Below, in pieces: positions 10,463-23,620 of a DNA stretch of 64,000 nucleotides. Location of the stretch: positions 992,001 through 1,056,000 of the forward strand of contig JAQJZZ010000008.1 of NCBI GenBank assembly GCA_030077755.1, given 5' to 3'. Position 1 is the first letter of the stretch. Every line of letters starts with the position of its first letter. The translations under genes and the position numbers were made by a program. The stretch comes from Filosporella fistucella. Taxonomy: Eukaryota > Ascomycota > Leotiomycetes > Helotiales. The notes under the pieces are model-generated. The model made no database searches. It saw only the letters and a list, made by a program, of their open reading frames with translations, and was not told the DNA's origin.

Positions 10463-12231
10463 GCCAGAAGTACACGTCCCTTGCAGCCTGTCAACGCCAG
10501 GTTTCCGGCGTGGTCGGCGCGCCAAAAGCCCTTGAACGAATCCAAACATGACAGATCTAGATAGATTCCTACCGCTGCCAACCTGGAACAGCGGCATTCC
10601 CCTTACAGTGCACCAATCTCCATGGCCGCATCTCTGCAGAGGTCGCTGAACGCTGCACGATGCCACACGTGGGGAGCCAGAATAGCATGCTGACTCTCAA
10701 GTTGTACAGCACAACACAGCACATGCCATCGCGAAAACAGTGACAAAACGGGCCTCCTTTGGCTCGAACTTGCTCCTTAGTTTCGGTAGAGAGAGACAGG
10801 ACGGGGCAGTTGTACACAGAAGTCACAAGTGTTGTGCAGACATCTATCTGTTGAGCAGAAACAACAACAACCAAGCTCCAGAAACTACCTACTACGTCTT
10901 TCAATGGCACGCGGCGTTGAGGGCCCAAGATGGTGCCTTGCTGTGCTTGGCGAGGGTGATTGGTTGACACACGCGCGACTGCCCGCCACTCGCGCTACAG
11001 GACTTACAGTAGTTCTGTAGAATGTCGCAACACGGAGAACTGCGGGTTGGAGACGGAGGCCACGGTCACAACCATAACACAAATGTCAGGAACTTTTGTT
11101 TCCTGGCAACACATATAGGTGCAACTTGTCGAGTAAACTGGGCTGCGCGGGCCTGAGTGTCACATGGGGTTCTTCAAGAATGCGCACTCCTTGGTCATAA
11201 AGGCTATTGTGATCATGTGATATAGCGGCCAAGGCCTCTCCACTGCACAATGCCTCGGATTGTTTCCCCCCAAGAAAATCACAGAAAGTAGCCCTCAAAG
11301 CACCCCAAAAGTCCCCCAGAAGAGCTAGAACTAGCCTCCTAGGCTAGGCATTTTCCATTATGGCATCAGTATCCGAAACCCCTCCTTTTCTCGATTCGGT
11401 TGCTTGAGCTGTCGTGCATCGCAAGCACCATGGCGGCAACGTGAGCCTAAGCGACACTATATCCGTTCGAAATCCGCGAACTTACTACGAACCTAAATAG
11501 TCGTCTGAAGAAGGTGTTCAAGGAGTCTGAGCTACTGCACCAAGTGTAGCAAACACAGATCTGCCACTCACCTTTGGTGTGAGCTCATTTTTGCGGGAAA
11601 GGAGTGTTCCGTGTTCGAATAGAGTGAGATTTGGTTCACCAAATATTTCTGCTTTGATCAAGCTCTTTATTTGGTAGGACGAGAGAGCTTGACAGCCACT
11701 GTTGTAATGAAGTCTCTAAATGTCAGTGAATAATATCTGGGATGTTATACTACTCCGCTAGTAGAAGAGCAGCGTTCCAGTCAGCTAACAAGGTCTTGGG
11801 TTCATATTTCCATGCTCTGCTTGTTTCAGAATCTTTCTATTGCTCACGAAGAAGGGTCTAGCGGAGGCAGGGAAGCTTAACAGTAGCAATTCTAAGCTCA
11901 TAACTATTACGCATATTCTTAGTAATCTAAATTCTTGTTCTCGAGCTAGGATAGTTTAAGTATAGTATTCAAACAAGAGACGTGGAATGCTATTAACACT
12001 CTATTGACAGGCGAAGGAAACCTATTCCGGGACCTTAGCGAGCATCCTCAGACAATGCTGAACATGTGCGTAAATTGTATATAAGAAGTGGCAGGATGCC
12101 AACTGTAAGAACCGATTGTCTGTCTCCCCTTCACAGTATCGGCTCATCCAGCTACTCCAAACGCGAAACTAAGCTTATGCAAACGCCTGGACGAGGACTT
12201 TTCGAGAATTTACTACGCCTCCCCGTCCAAT
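10463..12231. other. Long gene-poor stretch of ordinary base composition
   Basis: Several frames of 60-130 codons exist on both strands (the longest is 10970-10569 minus), but none shows domains, splice structure or family resemblance. They overlap one another as random frames do. The right end is the promoter of the dehydrogenase gene. Confidence 0.4.
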
Positions 12232-13552
12232 ATGGTATCGAGCTCGAAGGACTCGCGACTACCAAAACCCGCTATCGCCATTATTAAAACAAAGCCCCTC
12301 GTGGCCGTAATAGGCGTTGGTTTTGTTGGTACGGGGCTCGTCGATTCTTTTTCCTCACAATATGATATCCTAGGCTTCGATGTCAGCGAGAGACGTATTG
12401 CGGAAATTAGGGAAGAATTCCTTACGAAGCCTAACACCAAATTCACCACCATCGAGGCTGATCTCCGGAAAGCAACTCACTTTCTTATCTCGGTTCCCAC
12501 GCTCCTCTTACCTGATAAGTCCGTTGACCTATCTTACCTGCGGAGCGCCTTACACTTGGTTGAGGAATGGGCACGGCCTGGCTCAACTGTCGTGATAGAG
12601 AGCTCCGTTACGGTAGGCCTAACTCGAGAGCTACTTGGACCAATTGCCCGTACACGCGGGCTTTTTGCTGGCATGTCCCCCGAAGTACGTACACTTCCAT
12701 TTACCATCTCTTCCCGCGACCATTCTGTCTGTACCCTTATGCCTTTTACTAATGCCAGTACAGCGTATCGATCCTGGTCGAATTGAGCCGACTATGCGCT
12801 CCATCCCTAAATTGGTCTCAGGGCTGGATGATGTGGTCCCGGGTTCGCTAGAGGCGATAATCCAACTCTATAGCCCCGTCTTCGACCGTGTGGTGCCGGT
12901 ATCGAAGCCTGAGGTTGCGGAAATGACAAAGCTCTATGAGAACTGCCAGCGCATGATGTGCATCGCATACGTCAATGAGATGGCCGACGCCTGCGTGGCG
13001 CTTGGAATCGACCCCTTCGAAGTCTGTAAGGCTGCAGCAACGAAGCCCTTCGGCTACTTGCCATTCTACCCAAGCCTGGGCGTCGGCGGGCACTGTATCC
13101 CCGTCAATCCCTACTATCTACTATCGAACAGCGAGTTCCCCCTCCTTGAATCCGCGGCAAATAGGATGAGGGGGCGCCCAGCCAGAATCGCAGGCCAGCT
13201 GCTCAAAACCCTTTCTAATACCGGACTACGTAGAGACTCAGCCGTGGTCTTCAAGAAGCAGGTGCTTGTCGTTGGCATGGGCTTCAAGGCCGGACAGGCC
13301 CATCTGGTCAATTCTCCGGGCTTACAGCTCGCTCTTGAGCTCACAAAGTTTGACGAAATCGAGGTTATGTTTGCCGATTCCCTTGTTCGCCAGATGGATG
13401 TGCCGCAAATCCCACGGCTAGCTGACAAGGATTGGATGAAGGAGAAGCTGGAGACTTATGATCTGATTGCCGTCGCTTTCAAACAGGTGGGCATGGATTT
13501 TGGGATTTTGAACGAACTATCTGGTGTGATTATAAAGATGTGGTGTAACTAA
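12232..13552 (+). CDS. Nucleotide-sugar (UDP-GlcNAc/ManNAc/Glc-type) 6-dehydrogenase
   Basis: Exons 12232-12684 and 12764-13552, with a 79-nt intron (GTACGT donor, ACTAAT branch, CAG acceptor), give 413 residues, the normal length for UDP-ManNAc dehydrogenases. The N-terminal Rossmann fold has GVGFVGTG (residue 28 on). SPE-RIDPG spans the splice junction at residue 151. Family catalytic positions are visible as K207 and N211 in TKLYEN and C262 in LGVGGHCIPVNP. The Asp three residues after the Cys is Asn (N266) here. The C-terminal domain follows (VLVVGMGFKAG, then LETYDLIAVAF). Expected role: NAD-dependent oxidation of a UDP-sugar at C6 to the uronic acid, in the cytosol. It lies 1.3 kb upstream of, and on the same strand as, a GT2 polysaccharide synthase, which suggests it supplies that enzyme. 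Substrate cannot be read from sequence. Confidence 0.85.
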
Positions 13553-14883
13553 GCTTGAGCTGGGTTTGCAAATATGCTACAGATAATAAATTATCAGAAT
13601 ATAGGGCCAAGTATCCCGTTAGCGTATTCACTTTACTATTTTGTTGCATAATATCCTCTTATATGATTGCGGCCTACATGTGACTTTGTGAGCCGTCCCT
13701 TATTACAGAGTATGATTTTCTAATTCTAGTACAAATTGCATAATTTAGGTCTCTTCTGAGACTTATTTGCATCTAAATATGTATAACTATACTATAAACG
13801 GGCTCTGAATTCTGTTCTTATAGCACAAGTCACGTGTAGCACGTGCTCGCTTCACCTTTAGTGTTTTACTCTATTAACCTTAGCGTTCTGCCTTATATAC
13901 AAGTATATACTTAGACAATTATGCCTTAAACTATTAAAGACTACTAGCTAGCCTTAACCTATTATTATTACTACCCTATTTTGTAGTTTTATTTAAAATA
14001 TTATATAACTTATAATATGCATTATAATATCAAAACCTAAAAGAGTTTAATATAGGTATTATAAAGTAAATAAAGGCAAACGTGAGATGTCGGCAATCTA
14101 AACCGTTATATAATTGGTGGGCTAGCGAGAAATGACTTCCATATCTATAGATTAAATCATAAGGTAGCTGCCTGATGCTTCAAGCCGGGTTTTAATATCA
14201 AAGCAAGTAACCAAGCCTTCTAGAATACACTAAACTCCGTGCCTTGATTAGTCCGAGTCCCCTTGTGACATCATAACCAAAGACCCACAATATTACCTTT
14301 ATGCAAGGGGGAAAAGTACTATACTGTTTTGCCAAGGAATATCTAAAAAGCTAGTGTTACCAATTCAGGGGCCGATCCAAGACATATTCCACAACAACGA
14401 GAAGGTGGCCAGGTGCGCATTCAATAGCCCTGTTTTGGGGCGGGGTCTGTCGTCTCACAGAGGTATAACATCTTGTGATAGTATGTATCCCTCCCTAACT
14501 CAAATTTCTTTCGGGCCAAGCTAGGGAAGTTAAATTTAAATCCAGGAGTAAGGTCTAATACTTTGAGTGATATAGTCCGTGCCTTTGGTCGCTTATCTTT
14601 TGGTCCCCGCACATGTGCTCTCAATCGTAGCCCTGTTTCCGGACTTTCGGATTATTCCAGGGAAGAGACTCATTGTTATTGATGTTGGTTATATGATGGA
14701 GTTATTCTGCCCTCTAGTAAATGGCGGGTACTAAAACGTGGATCGGGCTTTTAGAGGATCCATTTCTGGACCTAGGGTTTTTACTCTCGAGAAACCGCTC
14801 TCGCACTTTTCACATCTCTATTCATTTTCATTGTCAATAATACTTTTCACTCGTTCACTAGTCATCCGTGGCTCAAGGACCTG
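13553..14883. other. Spacer between dehydrogenase and synthase, partly AT-rich
   Basis: 13560-14080 is AT-rich with RIP-like TTA/TAA runs. 14080-14880 is more balanced and ends in a CT-rich, probable promoter/leader region. The 14624-14421 minus frame has no recognisable features. Confidence 0.4.
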
Positions 14884-16972
14884 ATGATGGAGACGGGGAA
14901 TTCCAACAATAATCATCCTCAAAATCATTCTAATAATGACGCCCTGGAAACCAGCCTCGAAAATACACGAAACCAGTTCGTCGCCAACTCTTTCCAGCCC
15001 CTAGCCACCATTCCCTCTAATTCAGAGACCAAAATTCAGAATCTAGATATCTTGGAGAGTAAACCCAACGACGTTTTCGAAACAACCAACCATCAGCAAG
15101 GCCTTCCAGTTTCTTCTGAGCGCGGAGACACTATTGAAACCTGTCGTTACCCTGAAATCGAGGATCCAATTAACCCGGCACGAATACTTACCCAAAAGGA
15201 CCTGCGAAACCAGCGGGTTATGTTCTTTGGAATTATCGTGCTCTTGAATATCATTATGGCCTTCATAGCCTTTTTCGGCAAGAAATCTAAGATCATCTTC
15301 GTTTCTATTTTATTTATAAAGAGCAAAGACTTCTTATCGGCTATTGTCTCCCCGCTGGGAATGTTTATTCGAAGGGTCTATAGGCTTTTCCGACCTCTGA
15401 TGCCCGTTCCCCAGCTCTGGATATTGTCCCTTATACCGGCCTACTCCGAGAGTGAGGAACAGATCGTCAAAACAATTTATTCCCTCCGAGACAACGGCGT
15501 TGAACCCCATCGCCAAGTTATGGTTGTTGTTCTTGACGGAAATCCGAGAGATGTGCAAGGCCACATGACGACGGTGATACGGCAGTTTGAGCGGCCTTAT
15601 GTTTCTCTGAAGTGGAAGAGAGGTGTCCTACGTATTCTCGCTGGCTTTATGGAGGATGTGCCTGTCATCGTCATCGAGAAACTAACGAATGGCGGCAAAA
15701 AGGACTCCCTTATATTATGTCACGATCTGTTCAATTATCCCCGCAATAATTCGCCTCTCTACACGAAGCTTCTTAGAGAAGAGTTGTGGCAAGAAATTCT
15801 TCCGATCTTAACGAAGGGGGCACCGTTCAACGGATTCGATATGGTGTTCTGCACTGATGCTGATTCGACTATTTATAAGGGTGCTGTGGCTAGATTGGCT
15901 AACGCCGTTGCCCAGGACAAGAACGCAATTGCAGCTTGCGGTCTGGTCCTTGTCGAATTAGAACCCGGATACGAATGGTCATTCTGGAATCTGTATCAGC
16001 AATTCCAGGTTCGTAGCCTCAATCTTAACGCCATCGGTCGATTCTTACATTTATAGTATACCTTTGGGCAGTACGTTCGAAGAAGAGCCGAAGGCTTCGT
16101 TGGTAAAGTCACCTGCCTTCCAGGCTGTATCACAATGATCGCAGTCAGAGAAGAGATGGCAGGAGCGATACGAAAGTACGCTGAGCCAGTAACCGGATAT
16201 CTAGTGCTTTCCCATCAAGTCCAATATCTGGTGAGACTATTCTATGAACAAGCAAAAACCACCAAAGGACGCTAACACCGAATTCCAGGGAACTGATAGA
16301 CGACTCACCTACTCAATGCTCTCTCAAGGCAAACACCTCCGCACTCTTTTCGAGCCTGGCGCTGTCAGCGAGACAGTAGCACCCCAGTCAATCCAACATT
16401 ATCTCAGCCAGCGCCGCAGGTGGGGATCAAACGCCTACTTCAACAATTATTTCTATCTTGCAGGGGAGAAGATGATTGTGCTTACCCGTATTGCAGCTAC
16501 TGTGGAAGTTTTCCGACTCAGTATGGTATATTACCGCGTTCTCAATACGGCCCTATTTATACGGGGTCTTACGCACAAAGCGAGCTTTAAGAAGCTGCTT
16601 CCAATGCTCATTGTCGGCCAACTCCCTTCCCTATGGTTCTTTTGCTCTTTACTCCTCGAACCCGAGTTGAGGAGGCGAGCGCACAAGCTTATCATCGGAT
16701 ATTGCATTAACAAGTTCATCTCTCCGTTCATGTCGGTCACCATCTTTACCAAGGTTGCAACCAACTTGGGAAGCCAAGGTGTGTGATACTCGGAGTAGTA
16801 GACAGGAGAGATTGATTAGGACATGCTGACAATCGTAGTGTGGGGCATGTCGGGGGTGACAGCCTCCTCGGCGACTCCAGCTGCAAATCCGACCAACGAT
16901 GGGACCAATGAAGATCTCCCGGATCTCTCGGCAGCCGAGCGAGGGGAAGCTACAACAGCTAGCATAATCTAA
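14884..16972 (+). CDS. Chitin/hyaluronan-synthase-like GT2 polysaccharide synthase
   Basis: Four exons: 14884-16008, 16057-16230, 16289-16778 and 16839-16972, with introns of 48, 58 and 60 nt, total 640 residues. The last splice was placed because it restores the family's NLGSQ-VWG. Without it the frame stops six bases on. Residues 1-110 are polar and Asn-rich. A membrane helix is at about 113-135 (VMFFGIIVLLNII). The GT2 domain shows LIPAYSESEEQ (about 182), VLDGNPRD, GGKKDSL, the metal-binding CTDADS (about 323), TCLPGC, GTDRRLT (435 on; family GEDR/GDDR with Asp kept) and QRRRW (474) for processive synthesis. C-terminal membrane helices follow. It should polymerise a UDP-aminosugar at the plasma membrane. 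HAS-like GTDRRLT with CHS-like CLPGC leaves product identity open. The upstream dehydrogenase hints at an alternating uronic-acid polymer. Confidence 0.85.
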
Positions 16973-17682
16973 CAAAGGACACCAAGGGCGGCCGACGGTT
17001 GGGGATAGTCCAGTAATAGGAGGGTTCTATCCGCCGGTGTTAGTTTAGAATTGTTATAGTATCCTCGTCCCTCTTCAAAATAAAGTGGCTAAACGAGACG
17101 CTTACGTAATTCGGGGAAGAAGAGTGGGTGGCATTAGGAGGCTTTTTAAAGCAATGAGCAAATTGGATATAGGGACCGCTAATATCGAGCCCAAAAATTG
17201 AAATGGTTATAGCCTTTTATAATAATAATATAGAAAATCTGAAATGTTTTATTAAAATGAGTCACACGTCCCATTTAGCTATTAGTCTAGAATTTCCCAT
17301 TATAGTGGGTCAAATAGCGGCCAGGTCAGCGAAATGTTGCGGTAATCAAATGATAGACGACGTTTAGCAATTATTTAACCGTCCCGAAGTCTGATGCCGA
17401 ACCTATTCCTCACCTCACCCGTATTACAAGGATCTTTATCTTGCCTCCTTAAAATCACAATTCTGAACAGAATTTCTAAAGTGCAAGTCTCGGTCCTAAT
17501 TCCCATAACTCTTCTTATAAACCGACTCTTTATACAAGGACTATTTATATTTTGCCATAGCACTAATTACTACCTCGAATATTGATCCGGCTTTTATATA
17601 TGTCTTTAGTGATATGTATTTGTATTTACACCTAATAAGAGCATAATTAAATGCCATGGAATGCTCTCCTCATGAGATATTG
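16973..17682. other. Spacer, becoming AT-rich toward the retroelement array
   Basis: No gene seen. The sequence grades from balanced to AT-rich. TATTG immediately precedes the first LTR at 17683. Confidence 0.4.
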
Positions 17683-17889
17683 TGGTGGGGTTAAAGCCCC
17701 GTGATTTTAGGTTATGTGTTTTACCGGTAAATAGTTTTTCCGCTCCGGTGCTCACTTCACATATAGTATAGCCTAAGTATAACTTAATAATGGAATCCTT
17801 CTTCTTCTTTTAAATATTACCCTTATTATTTTAGTTATTATATTATTTATTATGCACTTAAATGGCACACTTCCTATCCCTTTATATTA
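17683..17889 (+). repeat. LTR 1 of the gypsy-like array
   Basis: About 207 bp beginning TGGTGGGGTTAAAGCCCC and ending CCTTTATATTA. It matches the other LTRs (27325, 38861, 40791/40845) along its length, with differences almost all C/T or G/A. It is the least mutated 5' half, retaining ACCGGTAAATAG and CGCTCCGGTGCTCAC. Confidence 0.7.
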
Positions 17890-18539
17890 GTGACTTATAT
17901 AAGGAATTGAGGATAATATATATTTAATCCATATTAATAAGGATATATTTAAGAGGTAAAAGTCGGTTTTATTGGTTATAAGTATACCGGTTAATTAAAA
18001 AAAGTAGTAATAATTGATTTAAAGTTAAAAGTCTAGTAATTAGGAATTTAGGCTATAATATAAGGCCTTAATATAAGGGCAAATTATTATATTAAATTTT
18101 AATTATAAAATAGGATTCTCCTATTAATATAGAGCTAAGCCTAGCCAAAATTAATAATAGTAAAAATAGGTAAATAAATAAATATTAAGTAAAAGCGAAT
18201 ATAGGCAAAGCTTATTAAGATTAAAAAGAAAGAATTAAAATAGGATAATAAAAAAGGGAATAAGGAAAATGGTATAAAAATTAAGCTATAAGGATTAATT
18301 ATATCCGTTTTATAAATCCTTTTAATAGTGGTTTTATTAAGTATATAGGTCTTACTTAAGTTTTTAAAATATAGATTATTAAGTTTATGATTTTTAATAT
18401 TATTAATAAGCTTTTAGGATAAATTAAATTATTATATTAGAGAAGAACCGGACGTAATATAAAATTAGGTTATATAAATAGCGGATATATAAATAATAAT
18501 TATAATATTTATAAGGGTAATACTTATTATACCCCTTTC

Positions 18540-18980
18540 GCATAGTCTTAGGGCTCTATACTTTAAAGGATATAATATTATAGAATTCTTAAAGAGGTTT
18601 AAAGATTAAGCTAAAAATATTAGGTAAAATAAAAAGGGGAAGATTAAACGGCTATTGAGATATTATATTATAGCTATAAGCTAATATATTAAAACTTTAT
18701 AAAAATGGATTAATTAAGATTAGAATATATTAGTTAAAGCACTTATAATAGAATATAAGGATTATAACGCCATTTAATAAATAAATTCTCGCGCTTTCTT
18801 AAAGGCTTTAAAGGATAAGAAGCGCGGTAATAAGGCTAAGATGCGTGCTTATATTTAATAGTTTATAGCTATATTATTTACGTTAAAGAAGAAGGGTTAA
18901 ATTAAGGATTATATAAGGGGGATATGGTTTTTAAATAGTCTTCCTTAAGGGATTTGGAGCAAGGTTATTTAAAAAAAATA
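18540..18980 (+). pseudogene. gag relic of copy A
   Basis: The frame beginning near ALYFKGYNIIEFLERFK (with one converted codon) is a typical retrotransposon capsid block: a short aromatic start, FL-RF, then alternating basic and acidic helices. Every in-frame stop is TAA, TAG or TGA at a position where Gln or Trp is expected. Copy B repeats it at about 28180-28600 with transitions only. Confidence 0.5.
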
Positions 18981-20259
18981 AAATTAATATTAAGCTTCCC
19001 TTTATAATAATATATATTAATATAATTAAGACTATTATTAAGATTCTAGCAAATAATAAAACAATTTAAGAATTTAATTCTAATATATAAGGACGTGAGA
19101 ACTTAAGTTAATTAATGAATTAATTTAGGAATATAGCTTAAGTATTAAAGGAAAAGCAATTTATGGTTCCTATTATAGCCTCGCGAGTTTAAGCAATCTT
19201 TAAAGAAATAATTAAGGATTTAATTAAGGCTTTTTAATTTCTAGCTATATTTATTAAAGCAATTATAAATATAAGGATAAGAGGCTAATAGGTTCGGTTT
19301 ACCTTGCTTGGCAAAGGGAATTATAATGCTTACCTAATTAATATTATTAATAAGGTTAATATTTTAGCTCCGCCTTAAGGGCTAATTTTTAATATAAGTG
19401 CCTTTATTAAAGAAGCGTATTACCCTTAAATGACACGCTATTATTATTACTTAAAAGAAGGTTATTTTAAATAATAATATCTCAAGTTTAGGATTAATTA
19501 TAAATAAGGCCTTATTTATAAAATTATTAAAAAAAGGATATATTTGAGGAAACCGGGTAAAGAAAAAAGGTTTATATATATTTTTAAAAGGGAAAAAGAA
19601 AAGGGTATTATTTATTATTTTTAGGAATAAGTATTACCTTAACCTATTCCGGTTTAATATATAAATATAAGTAAAATATCTGGCACTATTATTTAAATAA
19701 ATAAATTAAATAATAAAGAAATTAGGGAAAATATTAATTTAAGGGTTTTTATAATAGCTATTATATTTTAAAGGGGAAAAGGGGCTATAAAAGAGGAAAG
19801 ATAAGAGAATCTAAGGCGCGTATTAAAGGAAAGGATTAATAAGGAAAGGAAAATAGCTATTTTAAAGGTTCTTAGAGCTAGGAATTAAAGGAAGGCAATC
19901 GCGGAGGATAAGGTAATTAAGAGTAATAAAGTTAAAAAAATAGATATTAATAAAGAGTAAATTAAGGCTTTAAAAAAGGCGGGACCAAGAATAGCTTAAA
20001 GAATTAAGCGGTATTTAAATATATTAAAGCGCTTTATTAATCCTTTAAAACTTATAAATAAAATCTTAAATAATAAGCTAAAAGGGATTATTAAAAGGGA
20101 GGTTTTAGCTTATTTAAATGTGCTATAAAAGATATTATTTAAGAATATAGCTATTGCTTTATTAATAAATATAAAAGGAAAAGTAGAGGATAATAAGGTT
20201 TAAGTAAATTTAACGGTAATAAAAGAGATTAAACCACCTTTTATTATATTTAATTTAAA

Positions 20260-20560
20260 GCTTTAGGTAAAGATTAAAGGGATTAAGAAGCTAGCGCTAC
20301 TTGACTATAGGGCTAAAGCGAATATTATAAATATTAAGCTAGCTAAGCGAATTAGCTTAGGAATTAGACCTAATTCTTAATTTAAGATAATTAATTATAA
20401 TAATAAGAAGAAAAGGTTTATTAGGATTTATAAAAACGTTATTATTAAAATTAAGAATATAAAAGTAATAATAAACTTCTTTATTATAAATAACCCATAA
20501 AATGAGATTATATTAAGGCAATTATTTATTATTATTAGCTTATTTTCCTTTTTATATAGG
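20260..20560 (+). pseudogene. Aspartic protease relic of copy A
   Basis: KKLALLDYRAKANII corresponds to the family's LLDSGAxxN active-site block, with the Asp retained and the neighbouring codons altered. It is followed by a hydrophobic segment with IINFFIINNP. The copy B counterpart is at about 29918-30180. Confidence 0.5.
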
Positions 20561-21299
20561 GATAGCTTTTAATTTATAACGGTTATTAATAATAAGAGGA
20601 TAAAGTAAGCTACGGCTTATATTATTAATATAGCTAACTCCTATTAAGGGAAAAGTGTTATATAAGGAAATTTATAACCGGGTTAAAAGCGGTATAATTG
20701 CCTGGTAAGCTTAGCATTAAGATTAATAAGGAAAAGATATTAGCTTTAAATTTTACTTTACCTAGCAGGTTAAATAATAATATTTAGGAATAAGAAAGGG
20801 TAAAAGTTTTTTTTATAAGTATAAAAGATATTAAGGGCGATATTACTTATTTAAAGGCAATTAATTTTATATTTTTACTTTAAGTAAAGCATTTTTTTCC
20901 TATTATTAGCGTTTTTAATATATATAAGAATAAGGCTAATAAGGTTATGCTTATAAAAGAAGGTGTTTTTAATAGGTTAATGCTTAGTGAAAACCTAAAT
21001 TAGAAATAAAAGAAGCTAAAAATAAAATAAGTTAAAGGGCTAATAAAGCTAAGGAATAAATGGAATATATAGCTAATCCTTAAGTTTTTAGATATTAAAA
21101 GGGGAAATAGGTTAATAAAAGAAAGGATTAAGAAATTAATTATAAGAAATAAGCTATAAAAAAGAAAAAGGGAAATATTACTAAAATTATTATTTAAAAG
21201 GGAAAAGGCTATTATATTTGAGTTTTTAAAATATAAACGGATTAATAAGGATATTATTCCGTTATAAGAAATATAAATTATGCTATATAAAGCCTAATA

Positions 21300-21900
21300 A
21301 AGCCCCGGATTTGCTATGCCGCGATATTTAATAAGGGAAATTAATGAAATAATTAATAAGCGACTTAAGGCTAATATATTAGAGTTTTATTATAGACTTT
21401 ATTAAAATTAGTGGTTTGCTATAAAGAAAAAGAATAAAAAGTATAAATTAATTAATGCGGCTATAAAATATAATGCTATTATTATTTAGGACGCTAATTT
21501 ATTATTAGATATAGATAAAATCTTAAAAGAATTTGCTAAATGCTAAATTATATTACTTATTAAGTTTTATTTTAAATATAATTAAATCTCTTTATACCTA
21601 AATAGCAGGGATATAATTGCTTTTATAATGTCTTAAGGGCTAATTAAATATATAACTTTAATATAAGGTATTATAAATTCCATTGCTTAATTTATAAGAA
21701 TAAGAAAGGCAATTTTAAAAGATTATATTCCTGAATATTATAAAATCTTTATAAATAATATACTTATTCTTAGTCCGCATATAAGGTATAATAAGGAGGA
21801 AGCTATTCCTAGGATTTAAAAGTTTATTTTAGAGCACTTAATTAATTTAGACCAAGTTTTAATAAATATTAAGAGGGCAAGAGCTATAATTAATTTAAAA
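21300..21900 (+). pseudogene. Reverse transcriptase relic of copy A
   Basis: The frame shows LPRYLIREI, RLIN-AAIKYN and FIN-NILILS, which corresponds to the FIDDILIFS catalytic box with both Asp codons turned into Asn (GAT to AAT, a G-to-A change). Copy B at about 31375-31400 keeps the second Asp (FINDILILS), confirming the original reading. Inactive in both copies. Confidence 0.65.
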
Positions 21901-22929
21901 TTATAATTTAAAGTAAATGGGATTAAGCTGGTCGGATATATATATTATATATAAGGATGCTCGCTAGATAGTAAAAAGGTGCTAAAAATTATTAATTAAA
22001 AGAAATACTCTTTAATAATAGAGATTTGGGCGTTTATTAAGGTTTGCGTTTATTATCAGATATGGATTAAGGATTTTATAATTATAATGGTACCGCTTTA
22101 TTAATTATTTTATAAGGGGATAAAGTTTAAATAAATAAATAAGTATAACCTTATTATAAATTTATTAAAACTAGCTCTAACTTTGGCATTAGCGCTTATG
22201 TAATTAAATATATCCTTAGGCGCTAGCTTAATTATTTTAATAATAAATGCTAATCTCTATAGATAGGAAATGGTTTTAATATAGCTAAATATTAATAAGA
22301 AAAGGCACCTAGTTTAATATAATAGCGGATAGTAATTATAGGTTAAGCAAAATTATAATATAATAAAAAGAAAATATAAAGGCGTTTTAAAGGCTCTTAA
22401 AAAGGTTTAAAAATATCTTTATAAGATATACTTCTTATTAGAGACTAATATAGCTATCTTAATAGCTTAATTAAATTTTATTATATTTAATTTACCAGGA
22501 GCATTAATAACTTAATAAATAGCATGGATCCGGCTATTTGATTTTAAGGTTAAATATATGCTTAAGAAAAAATATATTATTATAAATAGGTTATCTTAGC
22601 AACCGGTAATAAAAGAGGAATTAAGACTTAAAGCTTAGGAAAAAGATATTAATAATTTTATTAATGCTTATATAAGTTTTTATTAAGTTATTTTATATTA
22701 TAAGATTAGAGTTGGACCTGCTTAAGCATTTTTATTAAAAGGAGACTAAAGTCTTAACTTAAGGCTAATAGCTAAATTTTTAATAATATTTAAGAGGCTT
22801 ATATAAGTCGTGAAATCCGATTTTAAATAATTTAAAACGCGAGCACTTAATTATAAGATTAAAAGAGGGGTGCTATTTTAAAGGGCAAATAAGGGTTTAT
22901 TAAAAAGAAAAATAATTAACTTAAAAGCT

Positions 22930-23620
22930 AAAAGAGAAATAATTCTTTAAGCATTCCATAATAAAACCGGGTATAAAGGAAGAGAAAGTACTTATTAAAA
23001 AGTGGCCAAGAAATATTTTTAAAACTCTTATTATAAAGATATAAAAGCATTTATTTTAAGGTATAATAGGTGCTAGCTATAAAGTAATGCTTAATAAGAG
23101 GAACCTTTATATTTAACTTGGTTTAATGCTTTTTAATTAAAGATAAGTTTAAATATTATTTATATGCCGGAATATAAAGGGAAGAAATACTTGGTTATAA
23201 TATAATATAATTTCTTAAGCTAAGTTAAAGGACGTGTATTAAGTGTAATAACCTTTAAATTAATAGCAGATTTTATATAAGAAGATGTAATTTGCCGGCA
23301 TAGGGTTTTTAAAAAGCTAATTATTAATAAGGGGCTAGAAAATAAAGGGCTAATTAAGAAATTAATATAAAAGTATAATATTTAATGCATTATGGTCTTT
23401 ATTTATTATATTATTATAAATGAAATAATAAAAAGAGGATATAAGCCAATTATTAAAGCCTTAGCTAGGATAATAAATAAAGAAAAGGGAAAGTAAATAA
23501 ATAACTTATATATTATATTATTGATTAATAAAGCAATAATAAAGATAATAATTAGGTTCTTACCCTTTTATTTAAATTATAAATCGGAGGCGGTGCTGCC
23601 CGTGGAAATATAGATCCCTA
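22930..23620 (+). pseudogene. Integrase relic of copy A
   Basis: An N-terminal zinc-binding-like block (AFHNKTGYKGRESTY, then YNR-CQ with one Cys converted) is followed by core-like PEYKGKKYLVIIQYN and by INRGLENKGLIKKL, in which the second catalytic Asp reads as Asn. The order and spacing are those of gypsy integrases. The downstream segment near 23580 reads EAVLPVEIQIPIQR, a common integrase C-terminal motif. Confidence 0.6.

Noticed and set aside
10569..10970. 133-codon minus frame in the gene-poor stretch
   Set aside because: No domain, signal, TM pattern or splice support; overlaps similar frames on the other strand.
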